Notes under the pieces: model-generated | Databases searched by the model: none | What the model was told of the DNA's origin: nothing | The model's input: only the letters and a program-made list of their open reading frames with translations | Source: Neorhizobium sp. JUb45 | Lineage (GTDB): Bacteria > Pseudomonadota > Alphaproteobacteria > Rhizobiales > Rhizobiaceae | Direction: 5' to 3' | Length of the DNA: 64,000 nucleotides | Assembly (NCBI RefSeq): GCF_004343585.1 | Contig: NZ_SLYW01000001.1 | Span: 186,001-250,000 of the forward strand | Program-made: the position numbers and the translations under genes | Shown: positions 35,404 through 45,207 of the stretch, one piece after another | Position numbering within the stretch: the stretch's first letter is position 1 | Layout: each line of letters opens with the position of its first letter

Positions 35404-36387
35404 ATGAAGCGCCTTCTGATCCTCGGCACCGCCCTGGCAGCCCTTTTCGTGCAGCCCGCCTTCGCGCAGGAGCAGAAACTGCTCAACGCCTCCTATGACG
35501 TTGCCCGCGAACTGTTCGTTGCCGTCAACGAGGCCTTTGTGAAGGGCCATCCGGGTGTGACCATCGACCAGTCGCATGCCGGCACGTCGAAGCAGGCGCG
35601 CTCGATCGTTGAGGGTCTGGAAGCCGACGTGGTCACCTTCAACCAGTCGACCGATATCGATTTCCTCGCCAAGAACGGTTTTGTTTCGAAGGAGTGGACC
35701 AAGGCATTCCCGAACGAGGCCTCGCCCTTCTATTCCTTCCCGGCCTTCCTGGTGCGCGCCGGCAATCCGAAAAACATCAAGGGCTGGGCCGATCTGGCGC
35801 GTGACGACGTTCACGCCGTCTTCCCGAACCCGAAGACCTCCGGCAATGCACGCTACACCTATCTCGCCGCCACCGCATGGGCGAAGGAAGAGTACAAGGA
35901 CGACGCCGAGAAGGTCGAAGCCTATATCACCAAGATCTTTGACAACGTTCCGGTGTTCGACACCGGCGGTCGCGCCGCCACCACCACATTCGTCGAGCGT
36001 GGCCAGGGCGACGTGCTGATCACGTTCGAGGCGGAAACCCGCGGCATCGAAAAGCAGTTCGGCAAGGACAAGGTCGAAAGCGTCATCCCGTCCGTCAGCC
36101 TGCTGGCTGAATTCCCGGTCGCCGTGGTCGACAAGGTTGCCAAGAAGCACGGCACCGAAGCGCTGGCAAAAACCTATCTCGACTTCCTCTATACCGAAGA
36201 GGGCCAGAAGATCGCCGCAGAGTTCGGCCACCGCGTCCATAACGAAAAGGTTGCGGCCGAGTTCAAGGATCAGTTCCCGGAAATTCGTCTCGTCAAGGTC
36301 GATGACGTGTTTGGCGGCTGGGAGAAGATCCAGAAGGAACACTTTGCGTCTGGCGGCACGCTCGACAAGCTCTACGGCAGCCGGTAA
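35404..36387 (+). CDS. sbp: Sulfate ABC transporter substrate-binding protein
   Basis: A 327-residue periplasmic protein with a cleaved signal peptide (AFA|QEQ, about residue 21). The mature start LLNASYDVARELFVAVNEAF and the segments SHAGTSKQARSIVEGL, NPKTSGNARYTYLAATAWA and VERGQGDVLITFEAE are diagnostic of Sbp/CysP. ATG 35404 is preferred over the upstream in-frame ATG because the signal peptide starts there and CCGGAGA lies 7-8 nt before it. A REP-type repeat separates it from cysT. Confidence 0.95.
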   Translation: MKRLLILGTALAALFVQPAFAQEQKLLNASYDVARELFVAVNEAFVKGHPGVTIDQSHAGTSKQARSIVEGLEADVVTFNQSTDIDFLAKNGFVSKEWTKAFPNEASPFYSFPAFLVRAGNPKNIKGWADLARDDVHAVFPNPKTSGNARYTYLAATAWAKEEYKDDAEKVEAYITKIFDNVPVFDTGGRAATTTFVERGQGDVLITFEAETRGIEKQFGKDKVESVIPSVSLLAEFPVAVVDKVAKKHGTEALAKTYLDFLYTEEGQKIAAEFGHRVHNEKVAAEFKDQFPEIRLVKVDDVFGGWEKIQKEHFASGGTLDKLYGSR

Positions 36388-36425
36388 CTCTTTCCCAGCA
36401 TTGAGCCTGACCACATACTCTTCCT

Positions 36426-36505
36426 TCATGCTCGGGCCTGTCCCGAGCATCTGCTGAGCCAAATGGAGGCCACGGTAGATCCTCGGCACAAGGCCGAGGA
36501 TGACG
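36426..36505. repeat. REP-type double palindrome in the sbp-cysT gap
   Basis: CATGCTCGGGcctgtCCCGAGCATCTG and GATCCTCGGCacaaGGCCGAGGATGACG hairpins are about 30 nt apart. It belongs to the same family as 6605, 15624, 19979 and 41144, but here lies inside an operon. Confidence 0.75.
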
Positions 36506-36587
36506 GCAAGCAAGAGGCCGGCTCCATCACTCCTCTCACCGGCGGATTTCCCATCCGCCGGCTTTTGCCAATTAAGGAACCGAGTGC

Positions 36588-37412
36588 GTGAGACGTCGCA
36601 ATGTCCTGCCCGGCCTGCCACTATCGCTGGGCGTGACCCTGTTTTATGTCGGCCTGATCGTCGTGCTGCCGCTGGTGGCGCTGGTTTTCAAGGCGGCAAG
36701 CCTCGGGCCTGCGGATTACTGGCAGATCGTCTCGTCGCCGCGCGCCGTGGCGAGCTATCGCGTCACAGTGCTGTCAGCGCTGGGTGCCACCATCTTCAAC
36801 CTGTTTTTCGGGCTGTCGCTCGCCTGGGTGATCACCCGTTACCGTTTTCCCGGCCGGCGTATCGTCGATGCCGTGGTCGATCTGCCATTCGCGCTGCCGA
36901 CGGCGGTGGCCGGTATCGCGCTGACGGCGCTGTTTGCCAATAACGGCTGGTTCGGTTCGGTGCTCGAAAGCTGGGGCATCAAGGTTGCCTATACGCCTTT
37001 GGGCATCATGATCGCCATGTGCTTTACCTCGCTGCCCTTCATCGTGCGCACCGTGCAGCCGGTGCTGGAGGATCTCGATCCGGCGCTGGAAGAGGCGGCG
37101 CAATCGCTCGGCGGTTCCGACTGGACGATCTTTCGAAAAGTCATCCTGCCACTTTTGACCCCGGCACTTCTCGCCGGTGTATCGCTCTCCTTCGCGCGTT
37201 GCCTCGGCGAATTCGGCGCGATCATTTTTATCGCCGGCAACCAGCCGATGTCGACGGAAATCACCGCATTGCTGATCTTCATCCGGCTGGAGGAATATGA
37301 TTATCAGGCGGCGGCCGCGATCGCCTCGGTGCTGCTGCTCACCGCCTTCTTCATGCTCGGCATCACCAACTGGCTGCAGGCGCGGGCGCTGCGTTACACG
37401 GTGAAGGGATAG
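36588..37412 (+). CDS. cysT: Sulfate ABC transporter permease CysT
   Basis: A 274-residue six-helix permease. Starts at GTG 36588. The EAA-type loop LEEAAQSLGGSDWTIFRKVILPLL and the later GEFGAIIFIAGNQPMSTEI are typical of CysT/CysU. It lies 4 nt upstream of cysW in the sulfate/thiosulfate import operon. Confidence 0.93.
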   Translation: MRRRNVLPGLPLSLGVTLFYVGLIVVLPLVALVFKAASLGPADYWQIVSSPRAVASYRVTVLSALGATIFNLFFGLSLAWVITRYRFPGRRIVDAVVDLPFALPTAVAGIALTALFANNGWFGSVLESWGIKVAYTPLGIMIAMCFTSLPFIVRTVQPVLEDLDPALEEAAQSLGGSDWTIFRKVILPLLTPALLAGVSLSFARCLGEFGAIIFIAGNQPMSTEITALLIFIRLEEYDYQAAAAIASVLLLTAFFMLGITNWLQARALRYTVKG

Positions 37413-37415
37413 GTC

Positions 37416-38294
37416 ATGAGCACGCTTCCTACCCGAAAGAAGCCGCCGCGTGTCGGCGACAATCCCATTTTTCGCCGCACGCTGATCGGTATCGTGCTCG
37501 TTCTCGTCGCCTTCGTTATTGTCGCGCCGCTGATCATCATCGGCGTCGAGGCATTTTCGAAAGGGTGGGTGGTTTACCGCGATACGATCATCCATCCCGA
37601 TACGCTGCATGCCATCGGCCTGACGGTGCTGGCGGCGCTGATCGCCGTGCCGGTGAATACTGCCTTCGGCATTGCCGCGGCCTGGGCGATCACAAAGTTC
37701 GATTTCTGGGGCAAACGCTTTCTGCTGGTCGTGATCGAGATCCCGTTCTCGGTGTCGCCCATTGTTGCCGGTGTCGCCTATCTGTTCGTCTACGGGCTGC
37801 AGGGCCTGTTTGGTCCGTTGCTGGATGCGTATGACATCAAGATCCTGTTCGCCGTGCCCGGCATCATCATCGCCTCGATGTTCGTGACTGCACCTTTCGT
37901 GGCGCGCGAACTGATCCCGCTGATGCAGGCGCAGGGGCGTGATCTCGAGGAGGCGGCCACCTCGCTCGGGGCATCCGGTTTCCGCACTTTTCTTTCGGTG
38001 ACGCTGCCCAATGTCAAATGGGCGCTGCTGTACGGCGTCATTCTCTGCAATGCGCGTGTGATGGGCGAGTTCGGGGCGGTTTCGGTCGTTTCCGGCAATA
38101 TTCGGGGCCAGACCAACACGCTGCCTCTGCATATCGAACTGCTCTACCACGATTATCAGGCGGCGGGTGCTTTCGCCTCCGCCTCCATCCTGGCGACCAT
38201 CGCCGTCTTCACCATCATCGCCAAGGTCCTGCTCGAAAGACAGGGCGCCGGCCGCGTCCGCAAAACCGCCAACCCGGCAGAGAAAATCGCATGA
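37416..38294 (+). CDS. cysW: Sulfate ABC transporter permease CysW
   Basis: A 292-residue six-helix permease with the loop LEEAATSLGASGFRTFLSVTLP and the CysW-type GEFGAVSVVSGNIRGQTNTLPL. The stop overlaps the cysA start (ATGA), so translation is coupled. Confidence 0.94.
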   Translation: MSTLPTRKKPPRVGDNPIFRRTLIGIVLVLVAFVIVAPLIIIGVEAFSKGWVVYRDTIIHPDTLHAIGLTVLAALIAVPVNTAFGIAAAWAITKFDFWGKRFLLVVIEIPFSVSPIVAGVAYLFVYGLQGLFGPLLDAYDIKILFAVPGIIIASMFVTAPFVARELIPLMQAQGRDLEEAATSLGASGFRTFLSVTLPNVKWALLYGVILCNARVMGEFGAVSVVSGNIRGQTNTLPLHIELLYHDYQAAGAFASASILATIAVFTIIAKVLLERQGAGRVRKTANPAEKIA

Positions 38295-39310
38295 AGATCC
38301 GCCTGGAAAATGTCGTCAAAACCTTTGAGAACTTTCGCGCCGTGAAGGATGTGTCGCTGGATATCGAGAGTGGCGAACTGGTGGCGCTGCTCGGCCCCTC
38401 CGGCTCGGGCAAGACCACGATCCTGCGCATGGTGGCGGGACTGGAATATGCCGATGGCGGCCATATCCATTTCGGCGATCAGGATGCCACCGACATTCCG
38501 GTGCGCGACCGTGGCGTCGGTTTCGTGTTCCAGCACTACGCGCTGTTTCCGCATATGACGGTGGCCAACAATATCGCTTTCGGCATGAAGGTTTCGAAGG
38601 TGAAGCGCGACAGGGCAGCCATTGAGGCCCGCGTCACCGATCTGCTGCGACTGGTGCGCCTCGAAGGTCTCGGCGATCGTTTTCCGGCACAGATTTCCGG
38701 CGGCCAGCGGCAGCGCGTGGCTCTTGCCCGTGCCCTTGCCGTCGATCCAAAGGTGTTGCTGCTCGATGAACCTTTTGGCGCGCTCGATGCCAATGTGCGC
38801 CGCGACCTGCGCCGCTGGCTGCGCGAAATCCACTCGGAACTGGGGATCACCACGCTGTTCGTTACCCACGATCAGGAAGAGGCGCTCGATCTTGCCGACC
38901 GGGTGGTGATCCTGAAGGATGGCCAGATCGTGCAGCAGGGCACGCCGCAGGAGGTCTGCCGCGATCCGCAATCGGCCTTCGTGATGAAGTTTCTGGGGGA
39001 TGCCAATGTGATTGCGGCAGAGGTGCGCGACGGGCGTGCCCATGTCGGTGATATTTCGGTAGAGGCGCCCGGCGTGGTGGACGGCAAGGCCGAGCTTTAC
39101 GCGCGCCCCGCCGATCTCGACTGGTCGGCTGAGGGGCCGGGTATCGCCGCGACGATTTCGCGCGTGCTCGACCGCCCGGATGGGCGGCGGGTGCTGGCGG
39201 TGACAGCAGCCGGCGAACAGTTGGAATTCAATGTCGAGCCGGAACGGGTGGTGACGGCGGGTGAGGGTGGTTTTGTGACGCTGCGGCGGGCGAAGGTGTT
39301 TGCTGTTTAG
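38291..39310 (+). CDS. cysA: Sulfate ABC transporter ATP-binding protein
   Basis: A 339-residue ATPase: Walker A GPSGSGKTT, signature [15 protein letters not shown], Walker B VLLLDEPFGALDANVRRDL (the CysA-type variant), switch His in VTHDQEEAL, and a C-terminal regulatory (TOBE) domain. The start is the ATG overlapping the cysW stop; the frame is open further upstream without a plausible start. It is the last gene of the operon. Confidence 0.95.
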   Translation: MKIRLENVVKTFENFRAVKDVSLDIESGELVALLGPSGSGKTTILRMVAGLEYADGGHIHFGDQDATDIPVRDRGVGFVFQHYALFPHMTVANNIAFGMKVSKVKRDRAAIEARVTDLLRLVRLEGLGDRFPAQISGGQRQRVALARALAVDPKVLLLDEPFGALDANVRRDLRRWLREIHSELGITTLFVTHDQEEALDLADRVVILKDGQIVQQGTPQEVCRDPQSAFVMKFLGDANVIAAEVRDGRAHVGDISVEAPGVVDGKAELYARPADLDWSAEGPGIAATISRVLDRPDGRRVLAVTAAGEQLEFNVEPERVVTAGEGGFVTLRRAKVFAV

Positions 39311-39344
39311 GAAAGACCGACCCCAATCCCGTTGGCTGATTTCG

Positions 39345-39373
39345 AAGATGGTGGTAATAATTCGCACCATCTT
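39345..39373. promoter_or_regulatory. ParD-type autoregulatory operator
   Basis: Perfect 9-bp inverted repeat AAGATGGTG (39345-39353) and CACCATCTT (39365-39373) with an AT-rich 11-nt spacer (gtaataattcg) that resembles a -10 element. It ends 14 nt before the antitoxin start. Confidence 0.65.
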
Positions 39374-39386
39374 GAGAAGGCAGACG

Positions 39387-39665
39387 ATGTCCAAGGTCGA
39401 GAAAGTCAGCATTTCCATGACTCCGCAACATGCCGAGCTTTTGCGCGATGCGGTGCAAAGCGGCGCCTATGCGAGCGGAAGCGAAGTGGTGCGTGAGGCC
39501 CTGCGCGACTGGTCGGCAAAATGGATCGAAAAGCGCGAGACCACGGCCAGACTGCAGGCCCTGTGGGAAGAAGGCAAGAACAGCGGCCCGGCCGTCGAAC
39601 TTGATCTCGACGCCGCGCTGGATGAAGCTCGTGAGGAACTGGCTGCGGCGATCCATGGCCGTTAA
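39387..39665 (+). CDS. parD: ParD-family antitoxin
   Basis: A 92-residue antitoxin with an N-terminal ribbon-helix-helix (VEKVSISMTPQHAELLRDAV, GSEVVREALRDW) for DNA binding and an extended acidic C-terminus that would wrap the toxin. Start ATG 39387 follows the palindromic operator. The stop overlaps the toxin gene by 11 nt. The family represses its own promoter with the toxin as co-repressor. Confidence 0.88.
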   Translation: MSKVEKVSISMTPQHAELLRDAVQSGAYASGSEVVREALRDWSAKWIEKRETTARLQALWEEGKNSGPAVELDLDAALDEAREELAAAIHGR

Positions 39666-39969
39666 GCTGGTGTGGACCCCGAAGGCTCGGGCCGACGTCA
39701 AGCAGATCTACGTCGATATCGGCAGGCACCAGCCCGATAGCGCTGAACGCTACTTTGCCAATTTGCGGCACAAGGCACAGATGTTGACCGAGCATCCTCG
39801 CCTGGGCACGCGCCAGCCGTCGATTTTTCGAACGGCGCGAATGATTGTCGAAGCGCCTTATATCATTCTCTACGAGACCCGGCCCGATACCGATGATGGT
39901 GATGTCCATACGGTGGAAATCGTGCGGGTCGTGGATGGCCGGCGCGACCTTTCCACCCTGTTCAAGTGA
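39655..39969 (+). CDS. parE: ParE-family toxin
   Basis: A 104-residue RelE/ParE-fold protein (VWTPKARADVKQIYVDIGRH at the start, a LGTRQPSIFRT segment and YIILYETRPD strands). ParE toxins inhibit DNA gyrase. ATG 39655 lies inside the end of the antitoxin gene, the usual coupled arrangement. The product is full length for the family, so the pair looks intact. Confidence 0.87.
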   Translation: MAVKLVWTPKARADVKQIYVDIGRHQPDSAERYFANLRHKAQMLTEHPRLGTRQPSIFRTARMIVEAPYIILYETRPDTDDGDVHTVEIVRVVDGRRDLSTLFK

Positions 39970-39990
39970 TGCTGCCTACAGGTTCTGGAT

Positions 39991-41097
39991 TCACCCCAAA
40001 ATCTCGAACGCCCCTTCCGCCAGTACCTCACCATTGACGATCAGTTCCACCGCATGTCGGCCGGGGTAATGCACGCGCGTGGTGAAATCTCGGATGGCGC
40101 GGCTGATGGAAAGGTCGATACCGGCACCAGCATGCAGCGTGATCTCCTTCCATTTGAACACCTTTTTCGAGGTGCCGCTTGCTTTCTTCACGTAATGCAC
40201 CGCGTAATCGACCACGAGCTTTTGTGATGCCTCCGACGTCGAAACGAGATGTGTGGAAATCTTCACCGCGCCGCCGAGTTTCAGAGATGACGGTGTCACC
40301 GAGAAATTGTCGACCACCACCTCGGCCTTGTGGCCGGCACCCAGAACATGCAGGGCGCGGGCATCTCCCTTCTTGATCAGCGTGCGCAGGGCCTGCCGGA
40401 TGATCCAATTGCTGTGCACATTCGTCTGGTCCCAGCCGGCAATCTTTTGCAGCACCCAATCCGGGTGGTCCTTGGTGATGTCGTTCAGATGGTTGGCGAC
40501 GGATTTGCGGACATAGAGCGCCGGGTCGCTTTTCAGGTTTTCAAGGATGTTTGATACCGGTGCGGGATCGGCGATCAGTTCCTTGAGCTGAAACGACCAT
40601 GGCAGGCGCGGGCGGCAGCCTTCCGAGGCGAGGCGGCGGACATGCTCGTTGTCATCCTTTGACCAGCCTTCCATGACTTTCAGCGTGCGAAAAAAATCCT
40701 TTTGCAGGAAGTGGCGGATGGCGAATTCCGACGAGCCGAACTGCGTGAAGAACGCGAGCGCCTGCATGGAGAGGTCGAAATGATCGTGACCGTAAAGCGC
40801 CACATATTCCGGCGGCGTGATCGAGGCAAAGCCGTGGTTGATGCGTGGCGCCAGTGCCCGCAGGATCTCGATATTCTTTTCGTAAGGGCCGGGCAGGGTG
40901 GCGTGAAAGGACACGGCGATCTGCCGCAGGCGCTGCATAATGCTGAGACCGTCCAGCCCTTCGGATGCCAGCGCCAGAAACCGTTCGCGGTCGAAGCCCG
41001 GATGGATGGCGGCTGTCTCGTTGGCAAAATGCTGCAACCGGTCGCGGTTGAAGATTTCCTTGAGGAGTGGGGCGGGTTCGGGCGAGGTGTCAGTCAT
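39991..41097 (-). CDS. DNA alkylation repair protein (AlkC/AlkD HEAT-like)
   Basis: A 368-residue protein made of HEAT-like helical repeats (about 1-240) that would cradle DNA and excise alkylated bases without base flipping. Segments EGWSKDDNEHVRRLASEGCR and YVRKSVANHLNDITKDHPDW are typical of the family, with a beta-rich C-terminal domain (about 265-368) as in AlkC-type members. ATG 41097 is preceded by a TTG that also keeps the frame. The ribosome site is weak. It converges on parE with a 21-nt gap. Confidence 0.85.
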   Translation of the reverse strand: MTDTSPEPAPLLKEIFNRDRLQHFANETAAIHPGFDRERFLALASEGLDGLSIMQRLRQIAVSFHATLPGPYEKNIEILRALAPRINHGFASITPPEYVALYGHDHFDLSMQALAFFTQFGSSEFAIRHFLQKDFFRTLKVMEGWSKDDNEHVRRLASEGCRPRLPWSFQLKELIADPAPVSNILENLKSDPALYVRKSVANHLNDITKDHPDWVLQKIAGWDQTNVHSNWIIRQALRTLIKKGDARALHVLGAGHKAEVVVDNFSVTPSSLKLGGAVKISTHLVSTSEASQKLVVDYAVHYVKKASGTSKKVFKWKEITLHAGAGIDLSISRAIRDFTTRVHYPGRHAVELIVNGEVLAEGAFEILG

Positions 41098-41143
41098 CAA
41101 GGTGTCCGCAGGTTATGGCAAGGGGCGTTATCCATCTCTCCTC

Positions 41144-41227
41144 CGTCATCCTAGGGCTTGTCCCTAGGATCCAACCACGTCTGACAATGAAGCTCGGCAG
41201 ACCCTCGGGACAGGCCCGAGGGTGACG
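41144..41227. repeat. REP-type double palindrome
   Basis: GTCATCCTAGGGcttgtCCCTAGGATCC and GACCCTCGGGacagGCCCGAGGGTGACG hairpins. It is the most divergent member of the family. The changed stem bases (CTAGG/CCTAG versus CTCGG/CCGAG) remain paired. Confidence 0.7.
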
Positions 41228-41317
41228 TCGAGAGTGAGGAGAGGCTGTTGTCACCAACTCGCCAATGTTCACTCTTTGTTTTCGTATGCCATTCCCCTCA
41301 CGCACACAAGCCCAAAA

Positions 41318-41346
41318 CAAAACGGCCGGAGTTTTCACTCCGGCCG
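41318..41346 (-). terminator. Terminator after the aldehyde dehydrogenase gene
   Basis: On the minus strand CGGCCGGAG with CTCCGGCCG (extendable to 10 bp) has a 6-nt loop and is followed by TTTTGTTTTG. It lies 28 nt after the stop codon. Confidence 0.85.
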
Positions 41347-41373
41347 TCCCGTCATTCACATGAGGCTGGTGGA

Positions 41374-42810
41374 TCAGCTCATCTGGCTGACATACTTGGT
41401 TTCGAGATAGGCCTGAACGGCTTCCGAACCACCTTCCGTGCCATAACCCGAATCCTTGATGCCGCCGAACGGCACTTCCGGCAGGGCAAGGCCGTTGTGG
41501 TTGATGGTCAGCATGCCGGCCTCGACCTGACGGCCGAGTTCGTGCGCGGTCTTGACCGAGCCGGTGAAGGCATAGGATGCGAGGCCGAAGGGCAGGCGGT
41601 TGGCTTCTGCAACGGCATCCTCGAAGGTCGAGAAACGGTTGACGATGGCGACCGGGCCAAACGGCTCGTCGTTCATGATTTTCGCCGAGGTCGGAACATT
41701 GGCGAGAACGGTCGGCTCGAAGAAATTGCCCTTGTTGCCGATGCGCTTGCCGCCGGTCTTCAGCTCGCCGCCGGCAGAGACGGCGTCCTGAATGAGGGCT
41801 TCCATGGCCGGGATGCGGCGCTCGTTGGCGAGTGGTCCCATGACCGTGTCGGCTTCAAGACCGTTGCCGACCTTGATGGCGGCGGCCGCCTTGACAAAAC
41901 CGTCAAGGAACTTGTCGGCGATGCCATCCTGAATGAGGAAGCGGGTCGGCGATACGCAGACCTGACCGGCATTGCGGAATTTCGAAAGCGCCGTGACTTC
42001 GATTGCCTTTTCCAGATCGGCATCGTCAAAAATCATCACCGGTGCATGGCCGCCGAGTTCCATCGTGGCGCGCTTCATGTGCTTGCCGGCAAGCGCTGCG
42101 AGATGCTTGCCGATCGGCGTCGAGCCGGTGAACGAAATTTTGCGGATGACCGGATGCGGGATCAGGTATTCCGACACTTCGGCCGGCACGCCATAAACCA
42201 GACCGATGACACCGGCCGGAACGCCGGCATCGGCGAAGGCGCGGATCAGTTCGGCAGGCGATGCAGGCGTCTCTTCCGGTGCCTTGACGATGATCGAGCA
42301 GCCGGCTGCAAGAGCAGCCGAAAGCTTGCGGACGATCTGGTTGATCGGGAAGTTCCACGGCGTGAATGCGGCAACCGGGCCGACCGGCAGCTTGATCGCC
42401 ATCTGCGAGACGCCGGTGAAACGGGCCGGGATGATCTGGCCATAGGTGCGGCGTGCTTCTTCGGCGAACCAGTCGATCGTGTCGGCGGCGCCGAGCACTT
42501 CCATCTTGGACTGGGCGAGCGGTTTACCCTGTTCGCGGGTCATCATGTAGGCGATCGCATCGGCGCGTTCGCGCAGGTTATCGGCGGCCTTGCGCATGAT
42601 CTTCGAGCGTTCGAAGGCCGACGTGTCACGCCAGATCTTGAAACCCTTGTCGGCAGCTTCCAGCGCCAGATCAAGGTCGGCCTTGCGGGCATGGGCGATC
42701 TTGCCGATCACTTCGTCGGTCGCCGGATCGGTCACTTCGATGGTCTCGCCCGCGACGGCATCGCGCCATTCGCCGGCAATGAAAAGCTTGACGTCGGGAT
42801 AGGTAGTCAT
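41374..42810 (-). CDS. gabD: Succinate-semialdehyde dehydrogenase-type aldehyde dehydrogenase
   Basis: A 478-residue NAD(P)-dependent aldehyde dehydrogenase. The catalytic Glu lies in [12 protein letters not shown] and the nucleophile Cys in [14 protein letters not shown]. The cofactor segment includes [13 protein letters not shown] and [11 protein letters not shown]. Best fit is GabD, which oxidises succinate semialdehyde to succinate in GABA degradation, but related semialdehydes are possible. The frame extends upstream; ATG 42810 begins the conserved N-terminus ([10 protein letters not shown]). The ribosome site is weak. It forms a single-gene unit with a terminator. Confidence 0.88.
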   Translation of the reverse strand: MTTYPDVKLFIAGEWRDAVAGETIEVTDPATDEVIGKIAHARKADLDLALEAADKGFKIWRDTSAFERSKIMRKAADNLRERADAIAYMMTREQGKPLAQSKMEVLGAADTIDWFAEEARRTYGQIIPARFTGVSQMAIKLPVGPVAAFTPWNFPINQIVRKLSAALAAGCSIIVKAPEETPASPAELIRAFADAGVPAGVIGLVYGVPAEVSEYLIPHPVIRKISFTGSTPIGKHLAALAGKHMKRATMELGGHAPVMIFDDADLEKAIEVTALSKFRNAGQVCVSPTRFLIQDGIADKFLDGFVKAAAAIKVGNGLEADTVMGPLANERRIPAMEALIQDAVSAGGELKTGGKRIGNKGNFFEPTVLANVPTSAKIMNDEPFGPVAIVNRFSTFEDAVAEANRLPFGLASYAFTGSVKTAHELGRQVEAGMLTINHNGLALPEVPFGGIKDSGYGTEGGSEAVQAYLETKYVSQMS

Positions 42811-43252
42811 GGTGTCCACTTTCGTTCTCAGAAGGGAGGGTCGGCAAGGGCCGGCGCTAGGCCGGCAAATGGAATAGCGGTCTTGAGGTAGGATAGATGG
42901 GACCGACAATCAACAGCTTGATGAAAAGTAATACTAAATGATTTCACCGAGGCGACATCGAACGAATCTGCTGCCATGCCGAACAGAAAGTGCAGTTTTT
43001 GATGCGCCGCACAAAATAATCAGCAATCCAACTAATTTCGTAAGACATTGTTTATCGCTAAGAATCATATCGAGGCTGCGGCCTGCACATCCGATTTTGA
43101 TTCATGACACCGGCCCTTGGTCGTCTCTCGTTCTGTCTCGGTCAAACACGATGCGCCGCTTCCCAATGACTGGGTAAAAACGTGCTCTGCCAAATCTGAA
43201 ACCGATGACCTTCGGCACGGGAAGGGAACGGCTCATCTCTTTTGGATCAAAA
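42811..43252. other. Intergenic region between divergent gabD and chemoreceptor genes
   Basis: The stretch holds a small hairpin near 42853-42870 (GCCGGC...GCCGGC) and an AT-rich part at about 42920-43085, where both promoters probably lie. I see no convincing ORF, repeat or EcfG site. The GGAAC at 43224 has no -10 partner. Confidence 0.5.
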
Positions 43253-45184
43253 ATGACCATTTTGGAAAAGACCGGAATTCGAACGAAGATCCTTGCGATC
43301 ATTCTTCTTCTCTGTGCCGCCGGCCTTGGCGCCGTCGCTTATCTGTCCGCTGAGTTCAAGGCATCCGACGAAGCCTATTTCGACTTCATCAGCCGGGATA
43401 ACCGTGCCACGCTGGAGGTGGCGCGCGCCAACCGCAACCTTATCGGCCTGACGCTGACCGCCTACCAGACCACGTTTTATGACCCGCAGCACCCAATGTA
43501 CAAGTTTGCGGCCGACGACTACGTTTCCACCAAGGAATATGTGCTGACGCAGCTTGGTCGGGCACGCAATCTGCTGCCGCAGCATGCGCAGCAACTGGAT
43601 GGCCTTATCACCAGAATGCGTGCCGTTATCGCGCAGACGGATCAGGCGATCGATTTTGCCGCCCGTTCGCAGGATGCGCAGGCGAAAGTGGCGCTGGAAA
43701 AGGCTGACGCGCTGGTCAATCCGCTCAGCGACGATATCCTCTCCTTCCTGCTGGCGCGGATGAGCGATGTCGAAGACCGCAGCAAGGCGCTGACCGCAAA
43801 CAACAGTTCGCTGATCATATCTACGCTGGTTGCCGTCGTCGCCATGTTCCTGGCTGTCATCGGTGCGGCGCTGTTCGTGACGTCTCGGGGTATCACCACG
43901 CCTATCGTGCGTCTTCGCGAGCGCATGCTGTCCCTCGCGGCCGGTGATACGGCATCCGAGATCGACGGTATGGACCGCAAGGATGAAGTCGGTGAAATGG
44001 CACAGGCCGTGCAGGTCTTCCGCCAGAACGCGGTCGAGCGCGCGCAGTTGGCGCGGGAAACCGAGGCGAACCGTTCGCTCTCTGAAAAGGAACGTATCGA
44101 GCGCGAAAAGCAGAAGGCGCAGGAAGCAGCCGATGTGCAGTTCGCCGTCGACAGCCTGGCCGGCGGGCTTGCAAAGCTTTCCGATGGCGATGTGGCCTAT
44201 CGCATCACCCAGCCCTTCACGCAGAACCTCGACAGCGTCCGTGGCGATTTCAACCAGTCGGCCGAAAAGCTGCAGTCAGCGCTTGTGCAGGTGTCGCAGA
44301 ATGCCCGCGGCATCAATGCCGGCACGAACGAGATCAAGGCTGCAGCCGACGATCTGGCCAAGCGCACCGAACAGCAGGCCGCCGCCGTGGAAGAAACGGC
44401 TGCCGCTCTCGAAGAGATCACCACCACTGTGAAGGATTCGACCAAGCGCGCGCAGGAAGCCGGTGCGCTGGTGTCGCGCACCCGTCAGGAAGCCGAGCAT
44501 TCCGGTGAAGTCGTTCGCCGCGCCGTCATCGCCATGGAAAAGATCGAACAGTCTTCCGGCGAGATCGGCAATATTATCGGCGTGATCGACGACATCGCCT
44601 TCCAGACCAACCTGCTGGCACTGAATGCCGGTGTGGAAGCGGCGCGCGCCGGTGAAGCCGGAAAGGGTTTCGCTGTCGTTGCCCAGGAAGTGCGTGAGCT
44701 TGCCCAGCGTTCGGCCAATGCGGCCAAGGAGATCAAGACGCTGATCACCACCTCGAACGAACAGGTTCAGGAAGGTGTCGACCTGGTCGGTGCGACCGGC
44801 ACCGCGCTGGAAAAGATCGTCGTCGAAGTGCAGGAGATCAACCGCCACGTGGCGGCGATCGTCGAAAGTGCGCAGGAGCAGTCGTCAGGCCTTCAGCAGA
44901 TCAACACCGCCGTCAACCAGATGGATCAGGATACGCAGAAGAATGCGGCCATGGTCGAAGAATCCACGGCAGCAAGCCATGGTCTGGCCCGCGAGGTGGC
45001 GTCGCTCAACCAGTTGCTCGGCCAGTTCAAGCTTGGCTCCGAGATGATTGCATCCGCCCGTCTTGCCCGCCCGGCCGAAAAACCGGTGGCATCACCGGCG
45101 CGCGCACTCGGTCGCAAGATCGCCTCAGCCTTCTCCGGCAATGCCGCGATCGATACAGCCAGGGACGAGTGGCAGGAATTTTGA
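43253..45184 (+). CDS. Methyl-accepting chemotaxis protein
   Basis: A 643-residue chemoreceptor. Membrane helices at about 12-30 and 190-215 flank a helical periplasmic sensor of roughly 160 residues. A HAMP domain and a long coiled-coil signalling domain follow, with the hairpin tip IIGVIDDIAFQTNLLALNAG and onward. Methylation-region Glu/Gln pairs are present (EQQAAAVEETAAALEE). The C-terminus ends EWQEF, resembling the xWxxF tether for CheR/CheB. ATG 43253 is chosen because the membrane helix follows directly. The ligand is unknown. Confidence 0.93.
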   Translation: MTILEKTGIRTKILAIILLLCAAGLGAVAYLSAEFKASDEAYFDFISRDNRATLEVARANRNLIGLTLTAYQTTFYDPQHPMYKFAADDYVSTKEYVLTQLGRARNLLPQHAQQLDGLITRMRAVIAQTDQAIDFAARSQDAQAKVALEKADALVNPLSDDILSFLLARMSDVEDRSKALTANNSSLIISTLVAVVAMFLAVIGAALFVTSRGITTPIVRLRERMLSLAAGDTASEIDGMDRKDEVGEMAQAVQVFRQNAVERAQLARETEANRSLSEKERIEREKQKAQEAADVQFAVDSLAGGLAKLSDGDVAYRITQPFTQNLDSVRGDFNQSAEKLQSALVQVSQNARGINAGTNEIKAAADDLAKRTEQQAAAVEETAAALEEITTTVKDSTKRAQEAGALVSRTRQEAEHSGEVVRRAVIAMEKIEQSSGEIGNIIGVIDDIAFQTNLLALNAGVEAARAGEAGKGFAVVAQEVRELAQRSANAAKEIKTLITTSNEQVQEGVDLVGATGTALEKIVVEVQEINRHVAAIVESAQEQSSGLQQINTAVNQMDQDTQKNAAMVEESTAASHGLAREVASLNQLLGQFKLGSEMIASARLARPAEKPVASPARALGRKIASAFSGNAAIDTARDEWQEF

Positions 45185-45207
45185 CACCTGTCGCATGATC
45201 TGAATGG

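Noticed and set aside
15624-41227. REP-type units as remnants of one large mobile element
   Set aside because: They are dispersed single units in intergenic gaps with no transposase gene nearby; each is better described as an independent repeat copy.
43224-43245. GGAAC upstream of the chemoreceptor gene
   Set aside because: No CGTT-like element at the required spacing.
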